The notes below the pieces were generated by a model. It was not told the origin of the DNA. It did not search any database and saw only the letters and a list, made by a program, of their open reading frames with translations. Below are positions 8,801 to 14,225 of a stretch of DNA of 16,968 bases, in pieces (the first letter of the stretch is position 1; each line of letters starts with the position of its first letter). This DNA comes from Chrysochromulina parva (taxonomy: Eukaryota > Haptophyta > Prymnesiales > Chrysochromulinaceae), in the NCBI GenBank assembly GCA_002887195.1, contig PJAB01001133.1:1-16968 (forward strand). Reading direction: 5' to 3'. Both the position numbers and the translations under genes were made by a program.

Positions 8801-11800
8801 CGCGCATTCGAGAGGACCGCTGATGGCCTCTGCTAGGCCTCTGCTTGCCTCCGAGTGCCTCTGACGTCCGAGTGCCTCCCCCCTCATAGGTACGTGGTGA
8901 CGTACCACGGCGACGCCGAGGCACGTCAAGTGATCCTGAAGCACGATTGGAAGCGATCTGAGCCGCGCGAGATCCCGAGCGGCGTGCGCGGCGGGACGCC
9001 CGGCGGCGCGGCGGCGAGCGTGAGGAACGGTGCGTCGGCGGGCGGGGCGGGCCCGGGCGGCGAGGCGCGACGACGCCGGTATCGTTACAAGTTCGACGTG
9101 GTACTCACGACGTTTGAGATGGTGGTGGCGCAGCCGGCACCGCTGCGCCGCATCCGCTGGGCATACCTCGTCGTGGACGAGGGCCACCGCCTCAAGAATC
9201 GTCACTCGCGGGTACTGGAGGAGCTGCACGAGGTGCGCACCCGTCGGAAGCTCGTACTGACCGGCACGCCCCTCCAGAACCACGTTGGAGAGCTCTGGTC
9301 CATACTCCACTTCCTCGCACCGCGCAAGTTTGACGACGCCGACGAATTCCTCGACGCCTTCGGAGCGCTCTCGACGGGTGGGGGCACGGTGCAGCAGGTG
9401 CGCCGCCTCACGCGGCGGCTCGAGGCGCATGCATGTGCTCACCACGGCGCGTCTGCCCACAGGTTCGTCAACTCACGCGACTGCTCAAGCCGCACCTGCT
9501 CCGGCGCGAGAAGGCGGACGTCGAGACGTTGCAGCCGATGCGCGAGACCCTCTTGCACGTAGAGATCACCACGATGCAAAAGATCTGTTACCGCGCCATC
9601 TTCGAGCATAACCGCGGGCTGCTCACCGTGGGCGCTGCGACCCTCGCACAAGCCGACGCAGCTGGCGGCGCGGCGGCGGCGCAGCTCGCGGGCTCGTTCA
9701 CCAACGTGTCCATGATGCTTCGCCATTGCTGTAATTGGCCGCTGATGGACACTGATGAGCTCTGATGCCTCTGATGACCTCTGATGACCTCTGATGACCT
9801 CCCTCATCAGGCAATCACCCATGGCTCATAGAGGAGGTGCGTGAGGGCGCTCACGCCGCGCTCGAGGCCGAGTCGAGTGTGCGCCCTCGCCGCACGCCGC
9901 GCGAGCATTCGGATCCTCTCTACTGGCACCAGCAGCAGCAGAAGATGCACGCCGCCGATATGGCGCGCTATGTCGAGCGCCTCGTACGCTCATCGGGCAA
10001 GATGGCCCTCCTCGACAAGCTGCTGCCCAAGCTCAAGGCGGAGGGACACCGCGTGCTCATCTTCTCACAGTTCACGAAGGTGCACGGGGACCTCTGCTTG
10101 CCCCCTCTGCTTGCCCCCTCTGATGACCTCTCTGATGGCCTCTCCGCGTTGCCCCTCCGATGGCGCAGGTGCTCGACCTGCTCGAGGACTTGGTCGAGGC
10201 GCGGCGCTGGGGCTACGAGCGGCTCGATGGCACCGTCACAGGCGCCGCGCGCCAGCAAGCTATCGATCGATTCTCGGACCTCAATTCGGAATCGTTCCTC
10301 TTCCTCCTCTCGACACGTGCGGGCGGCGTGGGTATCAATCTGACGGCCGCCGACACGGTCGTCATCTTCGACGCCGACTGGAACCCGCAGAACGACGTGC
10401 AGGCGATGGCCCGCTGCCACCGCATCGGCCAGACGAAGCCCGTGCAAGTGTACAAGCTCGTGACGCGAGATACGTACGAGATGCACATGCTCTCCGCCTC
10501 CAACCACAAGCTCGGGCTCGAGCATGCAGTCATTAAGCAGGGCGGTTTCGAGCTCACGAGCGACTTGTACACGACCCACGAGAAGAAGTTGTACGAGCTC
10601 ACGAGCAAGCAGGAGCGCCTCGAGCGCTCGTCCGCCATCGAGCGACTGCTGCGCGCGGGCGCGTATTCGCTCCTCAGCCAGGGCGCCGAACACGATCAGC
10701 GCATCCGCGCCTTTGACGAATCCTCGATTGACGAGATCCTCGCGAGCTATGGCGAGACGAGGCTGGTCGGCGGCGCCGAGGGCGAGGCCACCCAGGCGAG
10801 CGGATCGTCAACCTTTGCTCTGGCTTCCTTCGTGGCCGATGAGTCCGGAGCCTCCGTCGATCTCGACGATCCGCACTTTTGGGCCAAGATGCTGCCGGAG
10901 ATGCCGCAGCTCAATGCGTCGGCGGCGGCGCAGATGGATGCGGCCGTGCTCGTCGCCTCGGGTGCGGATCGGCTGAGAGTGACGCAGCCCAAGCCCAAGG
11001 CCCAAGGCGCCTGGCCGGAGGACGCACTCGATAAGGCGCTGAAGCGCAAGCGGAGGCGCGATGGCGAGGACGAGGCGGAGGCAGAGGCGGAAGAAGAGGC
11101 GGACACTGCGTGGGCTCACGAGGAGTTGGAAGCGGTCGTGGCGGTGATGCTCGCTGTCGGCCATAGCCGTGCACCAACCGCGATCATCGAGGGTACGGTC
11201 GAGGGCGACGACGAGGGCGACGACGAGGGCGAGGATGGGGGCGCCCGAGTCGTGATGACGGAAGAGATCGAGGGACGTGTGGAGACAGTGGCCAGCGTGG
11301 GGGTGGCGGTGGCGGCGGTGGCGGAAGCCACGGAAGCCACGGCGGCGGAGGCGGAGGGTTCGGCGGCCGGGGCAAGGGGAGATACCACCGGAGATGTCCA
11401 CATGGCAAGAGGAGATGCCACCGGAGAGGCCACCGGAGATGCCACCCATGACAAGGAACCGGCGGGCGACGTGCTCGCAGCCGCATTGAGTCGTTTAGCG
11501 GCGCGGCGCGACAACGAGCGAGCCGTGCGGCGCGCGTGTGACGCCATCAAGCTCGGATGGCTCCGCCACGCGCCGCACGCCGCACGCGCCGCCCTGATTC
11601 CGCCCAAGAAGACGCTCTCGCTCCATGCCGTGTACAAGTCTGTCGTCCGGCGCGATTGGGAGGCGGAGGGGGTCAAGGTGGAGGGGGGCAAGGCTGAGGA
11701 GGCCCCGGCCGCCTCATTCACAGTGACGTACTCGTCCGAAGCGGTCGCTCGGATGAGCGGCGCGGAGTTGCGCCGGGCGGTGCGTGCGGCTATCACCGAG

Positions 11801-13147
11801 TCGGGCAAGACGCAGACGCAGTTCGCCAGTGCGATAGGCGTGAGCTCCTCCTACCTTTCTCAGTGGCTGAACCAGAACTGGTACGGCACGCCCAAGCCCA
11901 GAGTCGAAGAGGCCATCGAGGAGAAGGCGCGCATCTATCTCGATCGGCAGATCGGATCTCGAGCCCATCTCGAGAGCCGAGGTCGCGCCTCCCTTGATGG
12001 CGAGCCCATCAAGCTCGACACTGGCGAGCTCGCATCTGGCGAGGCCGGGCCGGCCAATCTGGGCCAATCTGGCATGGAAGTGGACAGGGGCGAGACGTGT
12101 GAGGTGTGTGGCCTCGAGTCGTGGATCGAGGGCAACGAGCTCCTCCTCTGCGACGCGTGCCCGAAGGCGTTCCACACGCAATGCCTGACGCCGCCCCTGG
12201 CTTCCGTGCCCGACGGTGACTGGTTTTGCCCGAGCTGTGCTTCGGCCACCAATCCACCGGCTGGGCCAATCTCGGGGCCAATCTCGGGACCAATCTCGGG
12301 GCCAATCTCGGGGCCAATCTCGGGGCCAATTTCGGGGCCAATCTCGACCAATCTGGGCGGGCTCGCGGACGGTGCGGTGCTCGGTGCGGAGGGCCATGCG
12401 GAAGCAGCAGAGGAGGCGAAGGAGGGCAGTGCGGAGGGCGCGGCGAAGGGCCATGCGGAGGAGGCGGAGGAGGGCTGCGCGGAGGGCGCGACGGAGGGCG
12501 CGACGGAGTACGACGAGGGGTGCGTCGCGCGGGCGCTCGCACGCCTTGAGGCACGGCTCGGGTTGTTGCTCGCCGAGCCTGAGCGGTTTGAGGAGATGCT
12601 CCGTGCGGGAGTGGCCGCTGGCCATCTCGAGGCGCATGAGGCTCGCGAGCAAGCCAATCGAGAGGCGTCTGCGCGGCAAGCCCCAGGCAGCACCGAGTGC
12701 CCCTTGTGCTTCCGCGTATGCGCGAGCGTCAAAGGGATGAGGCGGCACCTGCACGCGTGCAGGGGGAAGCAGGAGCAGGACGAGAAGCACAGAGCAGTGC
12801 GCAAGGCGGATCCCGCGCAGGCCGACGGCAGCACCGAGTGCCCCTTGTGCTTCCGCGTATGCGCGAGCGTCAAAGGGATGAGGCGGCACCTGCACGCGTG
12901 CAGGGGGAAGCAGGAGCAGGACGACGAGGACGACGAGGACGACGAGGCGCGAGCGGAGGCGGGTGCTTCGGAGGCGGGTGCTTCCCCGCCGCGTCTGCCG
13001 CCGGGCTTCCGCGTGCGAGCGGGGGAGAGCAGTAGGCCCGCGCAGCAGGCCCGAGCGCAGCCGGCGACTACCTCGCCAGGGCACTGCCAGGCGTGCCGCG
13101 GTCGCCATGTGCGTCACATGTGTGGGCGCAGCGGCTGGGGTAAGTGA
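2807..13147 (+). CDS. Giant CHD-type SNF2 chromatin remodeler, eight exons
   Basis: Predicted join 2807-7555, 7639-7755, 7901-8134, 8238-8797, 8890-9397, 9463-9730, 9811-10079, 10169-13147; 9,684 nt, 3,227 residues, ending TGA. All seven junctions restore conserved sequence: a Tudor fold spans intron 1, LWTDT-YVVTYHG intron 4, [17 protein letters not shown] intron 5, RHC-CNHPWL intron 6 and [14 protein letters not shown] intron 7. The ATPase has GDEMGLGKT (Lys1844), DEGH (1983-1986), LTGTPLQN and ARCHRIGQ (Arg2320). ARCHRIGQ and the following [20 protein letters not shown] and DLDDPHFW motifs match CHD proteins, nearest in style to the CHD6-9 group. The role is ATP-driven nucleosome sliding or eviction in the nucleus; partners and targets are unknown. 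Other domains are listed as separate entries. ATG 2807 (GTGATGGCG) is the first in-frame ATG. Exon 1 is very long (1,583 codons) while the ATPase is finely split. Gene identity is firm; the intron 2 acceptor is the weakest junction. Confidence 0.88.
3041..4840 (+). other. N-terminal reader block of the CHD-like protein: CXXC half-finger, Tudor-like, ZZ-like and AP2-like modules
   Basis: In order: a short CXXC-type element [11 protein letters not shown] with Cys79, 82, 85 and 101, followed by a [14 protein letters not shown] tail; this resembles only the first cysteine triplet plus distal Cys of CpG-binding CXXC domains. A Tudor-like barrel at residues 143-198 ([16 protein letters not shown]). 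A ZZ/C1-like zinc finger at 228-277 (CTCPLGH...CDGC...[14 protein letters not shown]). An AP2/ERF-like segment at 307-358 (TGYRYVRAL, then [11 protein letters not shown]). A second Tudor-like start at 412 ([17 protein letters not shown]). A second clear AP2-like segment at 629-678 ([28 protein letters not shown]). Gly runs link them. ZZ and CXXC calls are by cysteine spacing; AP2 and Tudor calls are by pattern and weaker. Confidence 0.6.
5024..5170 (+). other. PHD finger 1 of the CHD-like protein
   Basis: Residues 740-788 hold the C4HC3 pattern: CAVC, then [26 protein letters not shown]. The family reads histone H3 N-terminal tails. The PGC insertion between the third and fourth cysteine differs from PHD2 later in the protein, whose core is [11 protein letters not shown]. 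It follows an acidic linker and precedes the chromodomains, as in plant PKL/CHD3-type proteins. Confidence 0.9.
5693..6690 (+). other. Tandem chromodomains followed by tandem Agenet/Tudor-like domains
   Basis: Chromodomain 1 starts near residue 963 ([17 protein letters not shown]). Chromodomain 2 runs about 1016-1100: [10 protein letters not shown], then a Gly/Ser insert of about 24 residues, then [19 protein letters not shown]. The paired arrangement is the CHD hallmark. Next come two Agenet-like repeats: 1110-1177 ([31 protein letters not shown], ending RPPQP) and 1216-1296 ([16 protein letters not shown], ending in LCELRADG). Agenet domains are Tudor relatives common in plants and algae that bind methylated histones or act as scaffolds. 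The Agenet call rests on the G-x-VEV/VQ, W-PA/WWRA and terminal RPP-like landmarks. Confidence 0.78.
6862..7002 (+). repeat. Lys-Asp-Glu low-complexity tract in the CHD-like gene
   Basis: AAG/GAC/GAG codons build two blocks of KKKK followed by acidic runs (two copies of GKKKKDE separated by [10 protein letters not shown]). It is a highly charged linker between the Agenet and Tudor modules and likely includes nuclear localisation signal potential, together with the basic [17 protein letters not shown] segment at about 7186-7230. It is a plausible disordered or DNA/histone-contacting region rather than a folded domain. Confidence 0.8.
7421..7700 (+). other. Tudor domain split by intron 1
   Basis: Exon 1 ends with [21 protein letters not shown] and SHSIYYPE, and exon 2 continues [16 protein letters not shown]. 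Together these form the Tudor/PWWP-like barrel pattern G-x-IEVYW-x-D-x-WY-x-A-V, I-x-Y-x-D, E-x-V-x-L. The fold being interrupted by the intron is independent support for the splice 7555/7639 and for exon 1 and the ATPase exons belonging to one gene. Confidence 0.78.
7556..7638 (+). other. Intron 1 of the CHD-like gene (83 nt, decamer array)
   Basis: Donor GAG|GTGTGG, acceptor CATCAG|GAC, phase 0. After a 14-nt head come six ten-base units: TAATGACCTC, TGATGGCCTC twice, TGATGACCTC, CGATGACCTC, TGATGGCACC. The intron ends with CCTCATCAG. Without splicing the frame stops within it at 7580-7582. Confidence 0.85.
7756..7900 (+). other. Intron 2 of the CHD-like gene (145 nt)
   Basis: Donor TTGCAG|GTGCAT, preferred acceptor TTCACAG|GTCCAC, phase 0. 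A second acceptor ending at 7888 would keep frame and add four residues (DGSQ). The interior is AT-richer, with scattered TGATTGC, GATTGCC and GATTACC words rather than a clean decamer array; these may be decayed units. TGA in frame directly after the donor shows that it must be removed. Confidence 0.72.
8135..8237 (+). other. Intron 3 of the CHD-like gene (103 nt, decamer array)
   Basis: Donor CATCAG|GTGTGC, acceptor CATCAG|GTGTGG, phase 0. The 14-nt head matches intron 1's head at 12 of 14 positions. Then come eight ten-base units (four TGATGACCTC-type exact or one base off in the middle, others diverged) and the same CCTCATCAG end. Splicing gives [14 protein letters not shown]. Confidence 0.85.
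8798..8889 (+). other. Intron 4 of the CHD-like gene (92 nt, diverged decamers)
   Basis: Donor ACAC|GTACGCG, acceptor CTCATAG|GTACGTG. The split codon restores LWTDT-YVVTYHG, which matches SNF2 proteins. The interior has TGATGGCCTC, TGCTAGGCCTC, TGCTTGCCTC and CGAGTGCCTC, which look like decayed members of the decamer array. Confidence 0.85.
9398..9462 (+). other. Intron 5 of the CHD-like gene (65 nt, starts as a copy of the next exon)
   Basis: Donor CAGCAG|GTGCGC, acceptor CCACAG|GTTCGT, phase 0. Splicing gives [22 protein letters not shown], the conserved end of the SNF2 lobe. No decamers. The first 32 bases match the first 32 bases of exon 6 at 24 positions. Confidence 0.85.
9731..9810 (+). 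other. Intron 6 of the CHD-like gene (80 nt, decamer array)
   Basis: Donor TTGCT|GTAATTGG, acceptor CATCAG|GCAATC. The split Cys codon restores RHCCNHPWL, a strongly conserved SNF2 motif. After a 12-nt head come six units, TGATGGACAC, TGATGAGCTC, TGATGCCTC and three TGATGACCTC, then CCTCATCAG exactly as in introns 1 and 3. Confidence 0.9.
10080..10168 (+). other. Intron 7 of the CHD-like gene (89 nt, pyrimidine-rich, decayed decamers)
   Basis: Donor ACGAAG|GTGCAC, acceptor GGCGCAG|GTGCTC, phase 0. Splicing gives [17 protein letters not shown], the start of the helicase C lobe. It contains two CTGCTTGCCCCCT copies, then TGATGACCTC and TGATGGCCTC. Confidence 0.85.
11762..11950 (+). other. Cro/C1-like helix-turn-helix segment in the CHD-like C-terminus
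   Basis: Residues about 2767-2829. The core [22 protein letters not shown] (2782-2803) has the classic helix-turn-helix shape: Q-x-x-x-A at helix 2, a Gly turn, then S-x-x-x-S-x-W as the recognition helix. Flanking helices are [12 protein letters not shown] and [16 protein letters not shown] lambda-repressor-like or CUT/homeobox-related fold would fit. DNA binding is inferred. Confidence 0.6.
12098..12238 (+). other. PHD finger 2 of the CHD-like protein
   Basis: Residues 2879-2925: [31 protein letters not shown]. This is a textbook C4HC3 PHD of the CHD3/4 and PKL type, with the LCDACP and AFH motifs typical of H3 tail readers. It lies C-terminal to the ATPase, whereas such fingers usually lie N-terminal to it. 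Confidence 0.92.
12263..12346 (+). repeat. 12-bp coding minisatellite, seven copies (GPIS repeats)
   Basis: GGGCCAATCTCG repeated seven times in frame, differing only at two silent positions (GGA in copy 3, ATT in copy 6), directly after PHD2. It encodes seven Gly-Pro-Ile-Ser units. Near-identity at silent sites indicates recent expansion or homogenisation, so copy number probably varies between strains. Confidence 0.95.
12686..12924 (+). repeat. Exact 98-bp tandem duplication encoding two identical C2HC zinc fingers
   Basis: Positions 12686-12783 and 12827-12924 are identical, offset 141 bp (47 codons). Each copy encodes [17 protein letters not shown] then [14 protein letters not shown], with zinc ligands CPLC and HLHAC (C2HC or C2H2-like). 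The 43 bp between them encode [18 protein letters not shown] linker. Full nucleotide identity, silent sites included, points to a very recent duplication, gene conversion, or an assembly artefact. Confidence 0.92.
13085..13144 (+). other. C-terminal Cys/His mini-motif of the CHD-like protein
   Basis: The last residues before the stop read [20 protein letters not shown], giving C-x2-C-x3-H-x2-H-x-C (Cys3208, Cys3211, His3215, His3218, Cys3220). The spacing suits a small zinc-binding or RNA/DNA-contacting knuckle with basic residues. I cannot name a family with certainty. Confidence 0.45.
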
Positions 13148-13436
13148 CCTCTATCCAAGCCCTAGACATGCACATGGGACATGTTCGAGTGCCGGTTTGC
13201 TGGCCGGTGTAGCTTGCTTGCCTGTGAGACAGTCGGTCCGGTTCTGGAGGTTCGTGTGCCTGGGTCTCGTACGCCGTGGTCTGGTCTCTCGAAATGCTCG
13301 AGTCTTGTGTGACTAGTGAACATTGCATGTGTGACTTGTGTCGTGAGGTGAGTAGTGTGGCCGAGGTGTTGGAGGCCGTTTATCGATCTTCACAAGAAAC
13401 CGTTCACGTTCACAGACACACCTCCCTCTCAGGCCA
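13148..13436 (+). other. CHD-like 3' end and cyclophilin-like 5'UTR with probable intron 13348-13432
   Basis: No coding region is supported across these 289 bp. A near-consensus donor GTGAG|GTGAGTAG at 13347/13348 pairs with a pyrimidine-rich acceptor CCTCCCTCTCAG|GCC at 13432/13433, giving an 85-nt intron that would lie in the 5'UTR of the next gene. In the cyclophilin frame the upstream exon has an in-frame TAG and no ATG, so the intron precedes the start codon. An upstream ATG at 13327 opens a short frame that, after splicing, ends at TAG 13493-13495 and overlaps the main ATG. Confidence 0.5.
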
Positions 13437-14225
13437 ATGGTGCCCTGTCTGTCGGCCCTCCTGGCAAGCCTCACGCCGCCGCAAATCACCAGTAGAGCCC
13501 GCTTGGACATCGCAATTGGCGACGTGCCGCCACGCCCACTCCTTCTCGGCCTCTACGGCGACGCAGCGCCCAAATCCGTGAAGCTCTTTGAGGGCCTATG
13601 CAGCGGCACGCTGAACGTGCCAGGGCTGCAATATACCGGCTCCGCCATCTCTCACATAGAGCGAGGTCGGATAATCATCGGCGGCAGCCCTTCCGGCGGG
13701 ACCACTCGCACAGCGGAGCGGTCGCTCGACAGCACCGGATACGTTCGCACGGAGATGCTCAACCGTGCAGACGCCTTCAGAAATGATGACACAAACGCGC
13801 TGTCACACGATAGGGCCGGCCTTCTCTCGATGCGCAAGGGCGGTGGCGCCTTCGAGTTTGGACTCACACCCGCGCCAAACCTCATGCTCGACGAGAATCG
13901 GCTCGTCGTAGGCGAGGCCATCGGAGAGGAGAGCATGTGGCTGATTGCAGAGCTGAACGAGGTGCCGACACGTCAGCCATCGGCACTGAGCGAGCTGGGT
14001 GGGGTGGCGTCGCTGTACGGACTTCGACTCGGGCTGGGCTTGGGCTTTGCGGGCCTGATCGGGCAGGGCCTGCAGCTGTCGCGGAGAGACGCCCTGCTGG
14101 TGACGGCGCTGGGCACTGCTTCCGCTGCTTTCGTTGGCAGTGACCCGAGGGATGGCGTCGACCTTTCCTATCGGCCGCTGAAGAAGGTGAGAATCGTGCG
14201 TGCCCAGTTGCTCGGGGATGGATAG
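13437..14225 (+). CDS. Divergent cyclophilin-like protein (CYP26-2-type organisation), probably not catalytic
   Basis: 262 residues from ATG 13437 (CCAATGG), just after a probable 5'UTR acceptor. Residues about 21-190 follow the cyclophilin order: RLDIAIGDVPPRPLLLGLYG, then APKSVKLFEGLC, HIERGRIIIGG where active cyclophilins have the FHR and F-x-x-QGGD elements, HDRAGLLSMRKGG, FEFGLTPAPNLMLDENRLVVGEA. The C-terminal YRPLKKVRI resembles the end of plant plastid CYP26-2-like proteins. Catalytic Arg and Phe/Gln positions are not preserved, so prolyl isomerase activity is doubtful; a binding or scaffold role is more likely. A Gly/Leu hydrophobic stretch (about 191-222, LRLGLGLGFAGLIGQG) may be a membrane or packing helix. 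No clear transit peptide is seen, so plastid location is unproven. Confidence 0.72.
   Translation: MVPCLSALLASLTPPQITSRARLDIAIGDVPPRPLLLGLYGDAAPKSVKLFEGLCSGTLNVPGLQYTGSAISHIERGRIIIGGSPSGGTTRTAERSLDSTGYVRTEMLNRADAFRNDDTNALSHDRAGLLSMRKGGGAFEFGLTPAPNLMLDENRLVVGEAIGEESMWLIAELNEVPTRQPSALSELGGVASLYGLRLGLGLGFAGLIGQGLQLSRRDALLVTALGTASAAFVGSDPRDGVDLSYRPLKKVRIVRAQLLGDG

Larger units (their letters stand above)
8568..10900 (+). other. SNF2 ATPase (two RecA lobes) and CHD-type C-terminal bridge
   Basis: Spliced residues about 1811-2480. Lobe 1: [73 protein letters not shown]. Lobe 2: [61 protein letters not shown]. All ATP-binding and coupling motifs look intact, so the enzyme should be active. The bridge after lobe 2 ([43 protein letters not shown]) is characteristic of CHD proteins rather than ISWI or SWI2. 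Confidence 0.93.

Noticed and set aside
7556..9810. CRISPR-like array from the regular decamer repeats
   Set aside because: Ten-base contiguous units without spacers, inside eukaryotic introns with splice sites; not CRISPR.
13137..13147. GGG|GTAAGT at the end of the CHD-like frame as a splice donor to a further exon
   Set aside because: A good donor word, but the frame ends two codons later after a tidy Cys/His tail and no downstream exon of related character is seen. It remains a possibility.
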